Program-made: the position numbers and the translations under genes
NCBI GenBank assembly: GCA_026418275.1
Contig: JAOABQ010000011.1
Location: 54,513-118,512 of the forward strand
DNA from: Clostridia bacterium
GTDB lineage: Bacteria; Bacillota; Clostridia; Acetivibrionales; DSM-2933
Direction of reading: 5' to 3'
DNA length: 64,000 nt
In this document: piece by piece, positions 17,201 to 25,080 of the stretch
How positions within the stretch are numbered: the first letter of the stretch is position 1
Layout: every line of letters begins with the position of its first letter
The notes under the pieces: generated by a model
Database searches by the model: none
Told to the model about the DNA's origin: nothing
The model's input: the letters and a program-made list of their open reading frames with translations, nothing else

Positions 17201-18024
17201 AGTTCGGTTATGGTTTGTACATCGCTTTTTAACAAAATGCCGTTTGGCTTATTTAAAGCTTTTCTTACACAGGTCTCAAGGTTTGCATCTTTAAATGAAA
17301 TTTCGTAATCTGCCGGGGTGGAATATGTAAATATAGGAGAACGTGCAAGCCTTCTATCTCCATTAAATGCAACGATATAACCGAAAGAATAGGGCGTTGA
17401 AGAGAATTCCTCGGGCGGTAGAGCGGTTTTTGTACTTATACTGTCCCCTATGTAAGTGAACCTGGTATATTTATCAAATCCTATATTATTCACGCTTCCG
17501 GTATAAAATTTATAGTATGAAGCTTCCGGTACGGCATTCCATGAAAAACAGAGATCTCCGTATTTAATTTCCGGCGATTGGGTTAATTTTATTGTTTCCG
17601 GGATTTGATCAACGGGTCTTACATCAAATTCGCCAACATCAACATAGCGAACACCCTCTGACTCTGTGACAGCTTCTACTTTGTAATAATCACTGTTTGG
17701 CAGTTCGATTTCGTTTGTCAATGATCCATAGTAAGGATGGGATGAATCCTGTGACTCTGAGATATTCCACTGGGTGGTAGTTGGCAAGCTATACTTCTTG
17801 TTGCCTTGTTCATCATAAACGGCCATCATTACACTGGTTCTTTGGATTGCGTCACTGGATACACCATAAACGGATTTAGAAAAACCTATTTTTCCATCCT
17901 GCCCCTGTGTTCTTATAATGCTGAACGTTGAGGAAAGGATGGAACTGGCACATGCTGCGCCTCCGTTGATGATTGCGAGAAATGCAACCATCAAAATACA
18001 AACTGATTTTTTTAATCTTTGCAC
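14260..18024 (-). CDS. Secreted LRR / CuAO-like / Kelch / dockerin multidomain protein
   Basis: A 1254-residue extracellular protein. Domains in order: signal peptide (1-27); an uncharacterised beta-rich region; a first leucine-rich repeat block (about 240-385) opening with a DANLETCVRKAL capping motif; a copper-amine-oxidase N-terminal-like stalk domain (about 395-505); a second, longer LRR block (about 515-815, repeats of LxxLxxLxLxxNxIxDISPL type); six Kelch repeats (about 830-1115, GGxx and YDPxxxxW signatures); a carboxypeptidase-regulatory-like beta sandwich; and a C-terminal dockerin (about 1190-1250). In the dockerin the second calcium loop, DLNKDNAINMEDI, is canonical, while the first (QNNAVNIQDI) lacks its leading Asp. 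The start is GTG 18024 after AGGGGG. It is likely a cellulosome-attached or surface-attached binding protein; no catalytic domain was seen. Its promoter carries the TGTGACTTT pair. Confidence 0.9.
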   Translation of the reverse strand: MQRLKKSVCILMVAFLAIINGGAACASSILSSTFSIIRTQGQDGKIGFSKSVYGVSSDAIQRTSVMMAVYDEQGNKKYSLPTTTQWNISESQDSSHPYYGSLTNEIELPNSDYYKVEAVTESEGVRYVDVGEFDVRPVDQIPETIKLTQSPEIKYGDLCFSWNAVPEASYYKFYTGSVNNIGFDKYTRFTYIGDSISTKTALPPEEFSSTPYSFGYIVAFNGDRRLARSPIFTYSTPADYEISFKDANLETCVRKALNKPNGILLKSDVQTITELHASNMQIKDLSGIHKLSNLSKLDLSRNQIIDTIQLSNLNKLTELNLSSNQIQNVFPLSSLYNLEKLYLNNNNIDTYTTLQYLKKLSTLYLAQNPANDFSPVTSYYRNLIDRDFDLNNLSGLYINDQYNLLDIPLINAQGEFFAPLRLVAEKMSLTTEWDAQKQSITFSSSKGILKMSIGNTGYTFNDQQGVLSNPPFVQDGRTFIPLKFVVETFGGTYQFSENSNIISIYSYDNSPVVFMDANLEAVVRKAVNKKVGAILKSDAQQLLYLEASSSGIVSLEGIQHLSNLTYLNIGNNSIQDLSPLSSLTQLSGINLYGNKLTNISDLSGLGNLTYLNLGLNEITDISPLKSLTTLKTLDLCQNEISELSALSNLSGLNYLSLGDNKLTDISPLSTLLDLQSLYLYNNNITSINGLEKLQNIENINLSYNLVSDITPLVSLKRLVYAYLNGNMISDISAIHNLVNLQALSLDNNQVKSITSLKSLIGLTSLYLSNNKITDISVLTSLKNLQTLFLGNNPIMDFSPVVSYYHNLQTKDFKLNKISGYLAPDLISDNTFSSTVKFPMPTAKWGHGQAEVNGKIYVMGGHDEVGNSATLEEYDIATDTWKVKANLLTPRRYLGAAAVNGKLYTIGGFNGTTIMNTVEEYDPANNLWVMKSSMPTARDNPGVAVVNGKIYALGGWGNHGPVKAVEEFDPSTGVWTTKASMLNARTYHAVSVANNKIYVFGGNDENGKYIAEIDEYDPAADTWTTKKASITPRRHLAAGTLGNKIYIAGGSDGNNCLNIVEEYDIVLDKVEKKSNLQSSKEGLRATTVDGKLYLIGGAANNINMDIVEVYASPACTIKSGFKVEIEGTGMQASTNADGYFEIYGLGYTSEGYTLKITKPTYLTRYIGDVWANSQIGDPTAPVDLWVGDMPWEGIQNNAVNIQDILEIIKYFNSALGDGKFNPTCDLNKDNAINMEDILTIIKHFNTTSAYYPVII

Positions 18025-18111
18025 TGAATAAACCCCCTATTTCTTTGAAAAACTTCCTTACTTTTTAATATCTATGGAAGTTTTTATAAAAAAGTACTCC
18101 ACATATTACTA

Positions 18112-18178
18112 ATCTTAGTTTAAATGATGGGAATTTTCAAGTGCCGAAAGTCACTATTTTTTTACCTCAAAGTCACTT
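18112..18178 (-). promoter_or_regulatory. Promoter of LRR/Kelch/dockerin gene with two TGTGACTTT-type elements
   Basis: Read on the minus strand, AGTGACTTTGAGG (core complement 18172-18175) and ATAGTGACTTTCGGCAC (core complement 18150-18153) are direct copies 22 bp apart. A TAAGAT -10 (18117 to 18112) follows the proximal copy by 36 bp. The GTG start is 88 bp further on. The rest of 18025-18303 shows nothing else supportable. Confidence 0.6.
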
Positions 18179-18303
18179 CTTTCTATATTAGCAAGAGGTG
18201 TTTGAATAAAGGAATTAAGAAATAAACAGTTGTGTATTTGTGCGGGGAGAAAAACTAAGTAGGGAGAAAAATTTATTAAAAAGTGATCTTCATTTATAAT
18301 GCA

Positions 18304-19809
18304 CTACCTGTTTATTTTGTAGAGAACACTTATTTCGTCACTGAATATCTCTACAAAACGTTTATCTCTTTTAAGAAATGAATCAAGGACATGATTTTTA
18401 TATATGAGACAATAATCCAGCTTATATTTGTTGAAGATATCCATGTGGTATACTTTTCCATAGGTTAGATTCATAAAATCGGATAAAACCGTACACCCTT
18501 TATTGTATTCCCGAACATAAAGATCGGCCCGTGAATCAACAAATACCCTGATGCCGTGAAACATCATATAGCTTCCGTAATTATACTCATTAAAAATGCG
18601 AATATTCTTGTAATCCAGGTTATTTTTGATATATTCGACGGATTTTACCGGAAAACGTGAAAAGTCTGTGATCTTACGTTCGTGGAGGAACGAAAAATAA
18701 AATGCCGAACAATATAACATAAGGATAAGTATAAGGGCGGTTTTAGCAGTGTAGAACTTATGCACTTTCTTAAACAGGTTTGATGGTGAGATTGGCTTTA
18801 AACCGTCTATATGTTCCACGATAACAAATCCAACAATTATTAAGTATAATAAAAAATATCTCACTGCAGTCAAAACCATATAATTCATGCCTACCAGAAA
18901 CAGCACACTTCTCAAATTGATTGGTTTGCGAGAACATATGAGAATTACTGCAGGTATAAATATGAAAAGAAAGATACCGATTCCATCCGCGGCTTTAAAA
19001 TTTGATGTTTGCCACTCACCGATATTTTGGGTATGGGTGGAAGTAAAGAGCAGTGTGAAATATTTCAAAACCTTTAGGCCATAGGGGTTCAGTAAGCCTG
19101 AAAAGAGGGAAACTGCGGTCGAAAAAAGCAAAGGTTTGACTAAGCTCTGGGGGTTGGTGCTGTACCTTTCTGAGCGGACTCTGCCTATCCTGATTTTAAA
19201 AAGCAGATCCGCTAAGTAGGGAGTTATAATAACGAAGAAAAAGGGATAAGTGCCTGCATGAAAATTTACAAGAAGTACGACAAAAAGAGGCAATAGATAA
19301 ATGATTTTTTTGCTCCTTCCCCGGATAAACATTTCCAGAACATAGATTTCCAATGCAAAGATGAGCGCGGAAAACATCTGGGGACGGAGGACGAAATAAG
19401 ATACACTGATGGAGCTATACTGAATCAGTGTATAATAAAATGAAAGTTTGCTTCCTTTAGACAAAAAACAATTGATTTTATAGCATACTCCCAGTACTAA
19501 AACAATAAAAAAGAATTTAAATAGATATAAACCCAGATAACCCCCGAATTTGTAAATAATATAGAATATATATTCAGACAGCCATTCGTGGGTATAATAG
19601 TCTAAGGTATGCATGGAAAAGGGATCCTTAGACAAAAGTCCGTGATAATAGATATACTTGCCTAATGCCAAATGCAAAAAAGTATCCCCATCCGAAACCG
19701 GAATCAATGTGACCAGGGCCAAATAAAGCCATGTAATTCCTACAAGTATGAGAGGATATTTTTTTTCTGAAAAACGCGATAGCCGTAAATTTTTAAATAA
19801 CTTGACCAT
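18304..19809 (-). CDS. Polytopic membrane protein, GT-C glycosyltransferase-like
   Basis: A 501-residue integral membrane protein with about ten hydrophobic helices and a soluble C-terminal tail of about 110 residues. Near the N-terminus SDGDTFLHLALGKYIYYHG and the later HEWLSEYIFY match a pattern (D-x-x-x-H-L...G...HEWLS) common in uncharacterised GT-C-fold, PMT-like proteins that transfer sugars from lipid carriers. The acidic first-loop residues would be the catalytic or metal site. The ATG at 19809, with AAAAGG before it, is preferred over TTG 19815. It lies between two dockerin proteins, so a part in glycosylating secreted proteins is a reasonable guess but not shown. It is divergently placed from the Fn3-cohesin-dockerin gene. 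Confidence 0.65.
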   Translation of the reverse strand: MVKLFKNLRLSRFSEKKYPLILVGITWLYLALVTLIPVSDGDTFLHLALGKYIYYHGLLSKDPFSMHTLDYYTHEWLSEYIFYIIYKFGGYLGLYLFKFFFIVLVLGVCYKINCFLSKGSKLSFYYTLIQYSSISVSYFVLRPQMFSALIFALEIYVLEMFIRGRSKKIIYLLPLFVVLLVNFHAGTYPFFFVIITPYLADLLFKIRIGRVRSERYSTNPQSLVKPLLFSTAVSLFSGLLNPYGLKVLKYFTLLFTSTHTQNIGEWQTSNFKAADGIGIFLFIFIPAVILICSRKPINLRSVLFLVGMNYMVLTAVRYFLLYLIIVGFVIVEHIDGLKPISPSNLFKKVHKFYTAKTALILILMLYCSAFYFSFLHERKITDFSRFPVKSVEYIKNNLDYKNIRIFNEYNYGSYMMFHGIRVFVDSRADLYVREYNKGCTVLSDFMNLTYGKVYHMDIFNKYKLDYCLIYKNHVLDSFLKRDKRFVEIFSDEISVLYKINR

Positions 19810-20007
19810 ATTCAATCCTTTTCCATTTTGCGGTTTAGCCTTGTCAAAGTTTTAATGGATTTGCAACATATATTATCTTACTATATACAACACAAAAAAT
19901 CTATTACAGAAATTATATAAGGATCCGATAGCGAAAATCGAGCCCTTTTCTTTTTAAACCCATAGTGACATCAGCTACCCACACATCGTATGACGATAAG
20001 ATTACTA

Positions 20008-20119
20008 AAGTCATCTTTTTTATAAAGGACGATTACTAAAGGCATCACTATTGACAAAAAAGTTATGACTTCTAACTTAGCAAGATGTGACTCTTGGTTA
20101 ACGGTTCACATGTTATAAT
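20008..20119 (+). promoter_or_regulatory. Promoter of Fn3-cohesin-dockerin gene with TGTGACTTT-type elements
   Basis: Two direct cores, TTATGACTTCT (from 20066) and GATGTGACTCTTGG (from 20088), are 22 bp apart. An inverted half copy, AAAGTCATC, lies at 20008-20015. TATAAT (20114-20119) is 26 bp after the proximal core, one helical turn closer than at the three related promoters. The gene-free stretch 19810-20157 holds this and nothing else I can support. Confidence 0.5.
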
Positions 20120-20157
20120 ATGTGCATTCCCACTAATTAACTAAGGAGGTCAATTTT

Positions 20158-21489
20158 ATGAGAAAGTTATCTTTAATGATGGTGGTTGTTTTGGTTTTGG
20201 TGTCAGCAATGTCGATAGGCTCTTTTGCTGTAAGTTCGCCGACTGGTCTGACCGCCAGTAACACTACCTGTGTAAGTACTACATTATCTTGGGCTGTACC
20301 AACAGACAATGTGGGTGTAGCAGGATATGAGATACACAAAAATAATGTTTATGTTAAAACGGTTACAACAACATCTTCTGTTGAAACCGGATTAACCCCC
20401 AATACGACGTATACATATTCCGTATTAGCCAAAGATGCGTCTGGTAATAAGTCTTCTCTATGTCCATCCATATCTGTAACGACACCGGCAGACACGGTTG
20501 CTCCGACAACTCCCAAAAATCTTTCTACAAGCTTGGTAACCTCTACCTATGCAAAATTAACCTGGGAACTATCTGTTGATAATGTAAGTGTAGTCGGGTA
20601 TGATGTGTACAGAAATAATACTTTTCTAAAAACCGTGACCAGAAATTGTATTATAGATTCCGGATTAACCGAACTTACGGAATACTCATATTATGTTATT
20701 GCTAAAGATGGCGCAGGAAATCAATCAACTCCAAGTACTACCGTTAACATTAAAACAACTTCAGTCCCAACAGGACATATTACACTGTCCCTTGATAAAG
20801 GTATAGCTTCGGTTGGAAGTATTATTAAGGCATCCATCAATATTTCAGATATACCTCAGTTTGGAGGTGCTATTGTGGATATCCAGTATGATCCTACAGT
20901 CGTTCAACCTGTAAACCTCTTTGATAATAATAATCCGTATGCCGCCGGTGATATGACTGAGATAGAAGGTGCAACTATTTTAACGAATGGCAATTATGTT
21001 CCTGTTACATTTTCAAACTTTAAAATTGAACAAGGGAATATCAGGTTATTTAGAGCATATAGAGATGTAGCAAAATACAAACAAAGTGGTGTTGCAGAGA
21101 CTACAGGGACCCTTGGGATTATTGGGTTTAAAGTTCTTAAAGCCCAACCTATTACCATAAAGTTCGCAAATCCATACCCAAACTTCAATGAGGGGACATC
21201 ATTAAGTGATTGGGATTTCGATGCAATTCCTGCGGGAGGATATAAAGTCATACAGTCTGCTCCTGTAGCCGGATTCCTTTATGGTGATGTTGATGGAAAT
21301 GGAGTTTTTAATTCTACAGATTATGCATATACATGTCAATATTTACTTGGAATGATTACAGATTTCCCTTCACCTACCGGAAAAGCAGCGGCAGATGTTG
21401 ATGGAAACGGTATAATCAACAATACTGATTATGATTATATGAAGCAATATTTACTTGGCATGATAAATAAATTCCCGGCAGAGGTGTAA
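20158..21489 (+). CDS. Secreted Fn3-Fn3-cohesin-dockerin protein
   Basis: A 443-residue cellulosome-type protein. A signal peptide (1-25) precedes two fibronectin type III domains (about 26-110 and 113-198, each with VPTDNVGVAGYEIHK-like and YSVLAKDASGN-like segments). A cohesin-like domain follows (about 203-360: ITLSLDKGIASVGSIIKASI, QFGGAIVDIQYDPTVVQPVN), and then a type I dockerin (about 376-443) with two matching calcium loops, GDVDGNGVFNSTDY and ADVDGNGIINNTDY, each followed by an x-QYLLGMI helix. Having both a cohesin and a dockerin would make it an adaptor that plugs into a scaffoldin while holding another dockerin protein. No enzyme domain is present. A strong AAGGAGG precedes the ATG and a terminator follows. 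The cohesin call is by pattern and length. Confidence 0.85.
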   Translation: MRKLSLMMVVVLVLVSAMSIGSFAVSSPTGLTASNTTCVSTTLSWAVPTDNVGVAGYEIHKNNVYVKTVTTTSSVETGLTPNTTYTYSVLAKDASGNKSSLCPSISVTTPADTVAPTTPKNLSTSLVTSTYAKLTWELSVDNVSVVGYDVYRNNTFLKTVTRNCIIDSGLTELTEYSYYVIAKDGAGNQSTPSTTVNIKTTSVPTGHITLSLDKGIASVGSIIKASINISDIPQFGGAIVDIQYDPTVVQPVNLFDNNNPYAAGDMTEIEGATILTNGNYVPVTFSNFKIEQGNIRLFRAYRDVAKYKQSGVAETTGTLGIIGFKVLKAQPITIKFANPYPNFNEGTSLSDWDFDAIPAGGYKVIQSAPVAGFLYGDVDGNGVFNSTDYAYTCQYLLGMITDFPSPTGKAAADVDGNGIINNTDYDYMKQYLLGMINKFPAEV

Positions 21490-21607
21490 AAATAGAAACT
21501 AAGCATTTTAAGTATTCTCGTGCAGAAAATACCTTCAGTTGAGTTCAGATAATACAAGTTTAGGGGTAGATAAAATTAAATAAATAACATATTAACTTAA
21601 ACCGCTG

Positions 21608-21647
21608 AAAAAGGCATCATCTAGACATATTTTAGATGGTGCCTTTT
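21608..21647 (+). terminator. Terminator after Fn3-cohesin-dockerin gene
   Basis: Stem AAAAAGGCATCATCTA (21608-21623) with TAGATGGTGCCTTTT (21633-21647), containing one wobble, then a T-rich tail. Confidence 0.75.
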
Positions 21648-21649
21648 AG

Positions 21650-22155
21650 TTGAATTGCTCAAAATTGATTTTGCACTCGGCGTTAGTTAAAGCCTTCTTA
21701 TGAGACGCCTAAGAGTAATCCAAAACATAGGAAGTACCGATTGTTTAAGGTTTTCCCATAGGGCTGCTCCGGAAAAAACATTGCCCAACTCCGAAGTTTA
21801 AAATTTATATATGGGTTTGAAGTTGCCCTTTTATAGAATAGTACTTTCTTAAAAGTATATTTGTGTAACGATTTTATCATAAGAATCAATTCAGAACAAA
21901 ATTTATAATTCCACTAAATTACATTATTATATATAGACTTTTCATATGCTTCCCAAAGTCATAAAAGATGTTCTCCACTTGATAATATGAGGTAATAAAT
22001 CATTTGTTGCAAAAATCAGGTGGTCCAAAACGGCTCAAAAAAATGGGTTTTGGACTACCTGATTCTGTTATTTTGGGGTGTTTTTTTGCGTTTTATGGAA
22101 TAAATTTGAAATTGAAAAAACCTCAAAAGCCTTGTAAATAAAGCCTTCGAGGTTA
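21650..22155. other. Gene-free spacer with one strong hairpin
   Basis: No convincing gene. A near-perfect inverted repeat of 18-bp arms (22014-22031 with 22047-22064, one mismatch) is followed by a T-rich stretch and a GGGGTG-T7 run; it may be a terminator facing the tRNA or degS side. A GGCGT/ACGCC pair also occurs near 21679-21709. The short minus-strand frame 21698-21889 has no ribosome binding site and is not supported. Confidence 0.4.
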
Positions 22156-22231
22156 TGGTGCGCCATCAGGGACTCGAACCCGGGACACCCTGATTAAGAG
22201 TCAGGTGCTCTACCATCTGAGCTAATGGCGC
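22156..22231 (-). tRNA. tRNA-Lys (anticodon CUU)
   Basis: The minus strand reads as a complete cloverleaf starting at 22231. The acceptor stem GCGCCAT pairs with ATGGCGC, the D-arm contains AGCTCAGATGGTAGAGC, the anticodon arm is CCTGA-CTCTTAA-TCAGG and the T-loop is GGTTCGAGTCC. The discriminator is A and CCA is encoded (22158-22156). The 7-base anticodon loop gives CUU, which reads AAG lysine codons. Confidence 0.95.
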
Positions 22232-22433
22232 ATTTCTTAGAACATTTAATATTATAAGAGCAAAAATCTTTATTGTCAACAGGTAATTTTACTTTTTCTT
22301 AACATTTTATACATATAAGCCGGACAAAGCGCCTAACTTCAAAAAAAATTAATGTATGGCATAATATTACAAAGGAATTCAGCGTTTTTTTGTAGAATAT
22401 AATTACCAGCATATAAATGGCGAGGGAAAAAAC

Positions 22434-23609
22434 GTGGCCAATTACAAATTAGATCTAGCTAGAATGGATGAAATTATAAAAAAGACCATTGATGCAATTA
22501 ATAACAGTAAAAATGAAATCTATGATATTGCGGAAAGTGCAAGGAAAGAGTGCAATAATCTTGAAGAAGAACTGAATATGCTTAAGCTTCAAGTAAAAGA
22601 ACTTATTGAAACGGTAGAAGTTTTAGAAGTAGAGCTTAAGGAAAGCAAAAAAAAGTTAATGCTTGTCAGTAAAAATCACGATAAATATTCTGAAGAAGAT
22701 TTAAAAGCAGCATATGAAAAAGCTGATAATCTTCGTCTACAATTAGCCGTAAAACGTGAACAGGAGCAATTTTTAATCAAAAGAAGAAATGACTTGGAAA
22801 TTAGGATTAAAGAATCCTATAAAACTGTTCAAAAAGCGGACAATCTTATCTCGCAAGTCGGCGTAGCACTCGAATACATGAATGGCGACCTTCAAAAAGT
22901 AAGCTTGCAACTGGAAGATATGCAGCAAAGGCAGCTTATGGGGCTTAGAATTTTAAAAGCTCAGGAAGAGGAACGTCAGCGGGTTGCCCGGGATATCCAT
23001 GATGGACCTGCACAATCCATGTCCAATGTTGTCCTTAAAGCGGAAATCTGTGAAAGGCTTATTGATGTTGACATTGATAAGACCCGTGTAGAGCTTCAAA
23101 ATCTAAAAAAGATTGTGAGGGACAGTCTTCAGGATGTAAGGAAAATTATTTATAATTTACGGCCAATGTCTTTGGATGATTTGGGACTTATCCCTACCTT
23201 GGAAAGATATATTGTAACCTTTAAGGATACTGCAGGTATTGAAGTTTCCTTTAAAAACCGGGGAATACATGAAGGTATAAAAACGATTATTTCTCTCACT
23301 GTATTTAGAATTGTCCAAGAAGCTTTAAGCAATATAGGAAAGCACGCAAAAGCGCATAAGGCAGCCATAAATTTGGAGCAACTGGAAAACAACTTAAAAC
23401 TCTACATTTATGATGACGGGCAAGGGTTTAATGTGAATGATTTAAAGTCTAGCCAAGAAGATATCAACGGTGGTTTTGGGCTTTTTAGCATGAAGGAAAG
23501 AGTTGAACTCCTGGATGGGGAATTTAAAATAGATTCCGAACCTGGAAAAGGAACCCGGCTTAACATAACCATACCTTTAGCACAGGAAGAGGGGGGTAAA
23601 TATGAGTAA
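22434..23609 (+). CDS. degS: DegS-like sensor histidine kinase
   Basis: A 391-residue soluble sensor kinase. About 175 N-terminal residues are predicted coiled coil rich in Glu and Lys with no membrane helix, as in Bacillus DegS. A HisKA_3 dimerisation helix with the phosphorylated His in ERQRVARDIHDGPAQ (about residue 190) follows, and then a HATPase_c domain (about 285-390) with N-box EALSNIGKHAKA, DDGQGF and GGFGLFSMKERV. The start is GTG 22434 after GAGGGA. It overlaps the response regulator start by 8 bp, so the two are translationally coupled. The pair sits directly upstream of the Flp/Tad pilus genes and is the natural candidate to control them. That link is contextual. Confidence 0.88.
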   Translation: MANYKLDLARMDEIIKKTIDAINNSKNEIYDIAESARKECNNLEEELNMLKLQVKELIETVEVLEVELKESKKKLMLVSKNHDKYSEEDLKAAYEKADNLRLQLAVKREQEQFLIKRRNDLEIRIKESYKTVQKADNLISQVGVALEYMNGDLQKVSLQLEDMQQRQLMGLRILKAQEEERQRVARDIHDGPAQSMSNVVLKAEICERLIDVDIDKTRVELQNLKKIVRDSLQDVRKIIYNLRPMSLDDLGLIPTLERYIVTFKDTAGIEVSFKNRGIHEGIKTIISLTVFRIVQEALSNIGKHAKAHKAAINLEQLENNLKLYIYDDGQGFNVNDLKSSQEDINGGFGLFSMKERVELLDGEFKIDSEPGKGTRLNITIPLAQEEGGKYE

Positions 23610-24252
23610 GATAAGAGTTCTTATTGCAGACGACCATTCGATGGTCAGACAGGGATTGAAACAGATCCTGGAGCTTGAAAGTGATATGGCTGTGGTTGCG
23701 CAGGCATCGAACGGTGAGGAAGCTGTAAAACTTGCAAGGGAAAATGGCCCTGATATCATATTGATGGATATAAATATGCCTGGGATGAACGGACTGCAGG
23801 CAATCAAAGTTTTGAAGGAAGAAGTAAACCCTTACAAAGTTATTGTTTTAACAATACACCAGGATAGAGAATACTTATTTAAAACCCTTCAGATGGGTGC
23901 AGACGGGTATGTGTTAAAGGATGCTGAATCGGAAGTCCTGATCGAGGCAATTCGAAGTGTTTATCGAGGACAGTCCTATATACAGCCGAATATGACCAGG
24001 GAATTGGTCCGTGAATTTAACAGAGTCACTTTAAACGAAAGGGAGAAAACAGACGAAGGCAGCTTGACATCCAGAGAGATCGAAGTGTTGTGTCTCATTG
24101 CGGAAGGGATGATTAACAAGGAAATTGCGAAAAAGCTTTACATCAGTGAAAAAACAGTAAAGAACCATGTATCCAATATTTTTAAAAAGCTTAATGTTTC
24201 TGATAGAACCCAGGCTGCGATTTATGCATTTAAACACAACCTGAAGACCTAA
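23602..24252 (+). CDS. degU: DegU-like NarL/FixJ response regulator
   Basis: A 216-residue response regulator encoded with the DegS-like kinase. The receiver has the acidic pair in LIADDHSMVRQG, the phosphoacceptor Asp in LMDINMPGMNG, Thr in VLTIHQD and Lys in VLKDAES. The C-terminal LuxR-type helix-turn-helix is clear (LTSREIEVLCLIAEGMINKE, then KTVKNHVSNIFKKLNVSDRT). The ATG has a strong GGGGGG ribosome binding site inside the end of degS. A terminator hairpin follows at 24307. In Bacillus DegU controls exoenzymes, motility and surface traits; here the adjacent Tad locus suggests a surface-adhesion role, which is inference. Confidence 0.9.
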   Translation: MSKIRVLIADDHSMVRQGLKQILELESDMAVVAQASNGEEAVKLARENGPDIILMDINMPGMNGLQAIKVLKEEVNPYKVIVLTIHQDREYLFKTLQMGADGYVLKDAESEVLIEAIRSVYRGQSYIQPNMTRELVREFNRVTLNEREKTDEGSLTSREIEVLCLIAEGMINKEIAKKLYISEKTVKNHVSNIFKKLNVSDRTQAAIYAFKHNLKT

Positions 24253-24306
24253 ACTATATTATATGATGAAATCGGAATAGGACCATGCTTCAACGTTTGG
24301 AATAGG

Positions 24307-24349
24307 ACCCTGATCTGTACGTTAACCCGTACAAATCAGGGTTTTTGTT
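24307..24349 (+). terminator. Terminator after degSU
   Basis: Stem ACCCTGATCTGTACG (24307-24321) with CGTACAAATCAGGGT (24328-24342), then TTTTGTTTT. The stretch 24350-24480 shows no gene or recognised element. Confidence 0.85.
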
Positions 24350-24479
24350 TTGCAATAGGTAGGCTTGCACTGGCTTTTCCCAGCGGCGAACCCTTAAATT
24401 CTAGGTTGATAGTCCCATTCATTAGGAAGGTAAAACCCGGAATTCCTTTGGGAATATTGTGCTATATAAATGGGTGCCA

Positions 24480-24516
24480 ATGGCGCATAGTATATTATCT
24501 CTTGGAATCTTATAAT
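24480..24516 (+). promoter_or_regulatory. Prepilin promoter 1 with AATGGCGCAT element
   Basis: AATGGCGCAT (GGCGCAT at 24482-24488) lies 29 bp before the start of TATAAT (24511-24516). The same 10-mer at exactly the same spacing is found before the second prepilin promoter (25081-25117). No consensus -35 is present, so the element probably binds an activator. Confidence 0.55.
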
Positions 24517-24569
24517 TAAAATATGAGCAGCAAACAAATCCGGGAAGAAGGGAGCGGGTCGATAGTGTG

Positions 24570-24743
24570 ATGAAAACCCTAATATGTAATATAAAAAGAC
24601 TCATCGTTTACAAAAAGGGCCAGAGTATGATCGAATACGGATTTATAATCTCATTTATCGCTTTGGCAGTAATTGTTGCATTAGGATTCCTGGGTGGACA
24701 GCTGGCAAGTTTTTTTGAAGTCGTGAACAGTTGGTTTTCATAA
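24570..24743 (+). CDS. Divergent Flp-type prepilin
   Basis: A 57-residue type IVb prepilin translated directly from the sequence: a short basic leader (MKTLICNIKRLIVYKKG), then the cleavage context KG-QSMIEYGF and a hydrophobic stretch of about 22 residues ending near a GGQ motif. The Glu at +5 and Tyr at +6 after the processing Gly are the Flp hallmarks. It differs from the three downstream copies in its leader and C-terminal tail (ending NSWFS). A GTG three bases upstream is an alternative start. It lies about 50 bp after prepilin promoter 1. It may be a minor pilin or an older copy. Confidence 0.8.
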   Translation: MKTLICNIKRLIVYKKGQSMIEYGFIISFIALAVIVALGFLGGQLASFFEVVNSWFS

Positions 24744-24839
24744 GGCACCAAGAGATAACTTCATTGATAGAGTCTTCTTTGGCTGAAGTTGAAGAGAAGT
24801 TAAAGGAAATTAACAAATATATGAAAGGTGGATCTTACT

Positions 24840-25001
24840 ATGAAAATGATGAGAAAGCTGATGAAAGATGAGAAGGGGCAAGGTATGGTAGAGTATGGAC
24901 TCATTATATCCCTGATTGCTGTGGCAGTTATTGCAGCATTGGTAGTATTAGGTCCCAAAATTGCAACATTATTCAATACTGTAGCCAATAATATTAATTG
25001 A
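24840..25001 (+). CDS. flp: Flp-type major prepilin, copy 1
   Basis: A 53-residue Flp/Fap prepilin. The basic leader MKMMRKLMKDEKG precedes the processing site G-QGMVEYG, and the hydrophobic stretch LIISLIAVAVIAALVVLG forms the single N-terminal helix of the fibre subunit. The tail is IATLFNTVANNIN. The ribosome binding site is AAAGGTGG. The mature part is identical in amino acids to copies 2 and 3, although codons differ. It is expected to be cut by a TadV/CpaA-type peptidase, which is not encoded in this window, and assembled by the CpaF-TadB-TadC machine downstream. Confidence 0.92.
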   Translation: MKMMRKLMKDEKGQGMVEYGLIISLIAVAVIAALVVLGPKIATLFNTVANNIN

Positions 25002-25080
25002 TGTTTGGGTATTAAGTCCTAGAAATCCTACCAAGTACCCAAGCGTTTTAGGTAATATGGTTCTATGAAAAAGCGTCCTA

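Noticed and set aside
21698..21889. 63-codon minus-strand frame that might be a transposase remnant
   Set aside because: No ribosome binding site, composition is unremarkable, and I could not match it to a transposase motif.
21952..21975. A lone TGACTTTGGG-like half site on the minus strand
   Set aside because: No second copy 20-22 bp away and no gene follows on that strand.
22224..22233. AATGGCGCAT, the same 10-mer as in the prepilin promoters
   Set aside because: Here it is simply the acceptor stem of tRNA-Lys in reverse, so not a regulatory copy.
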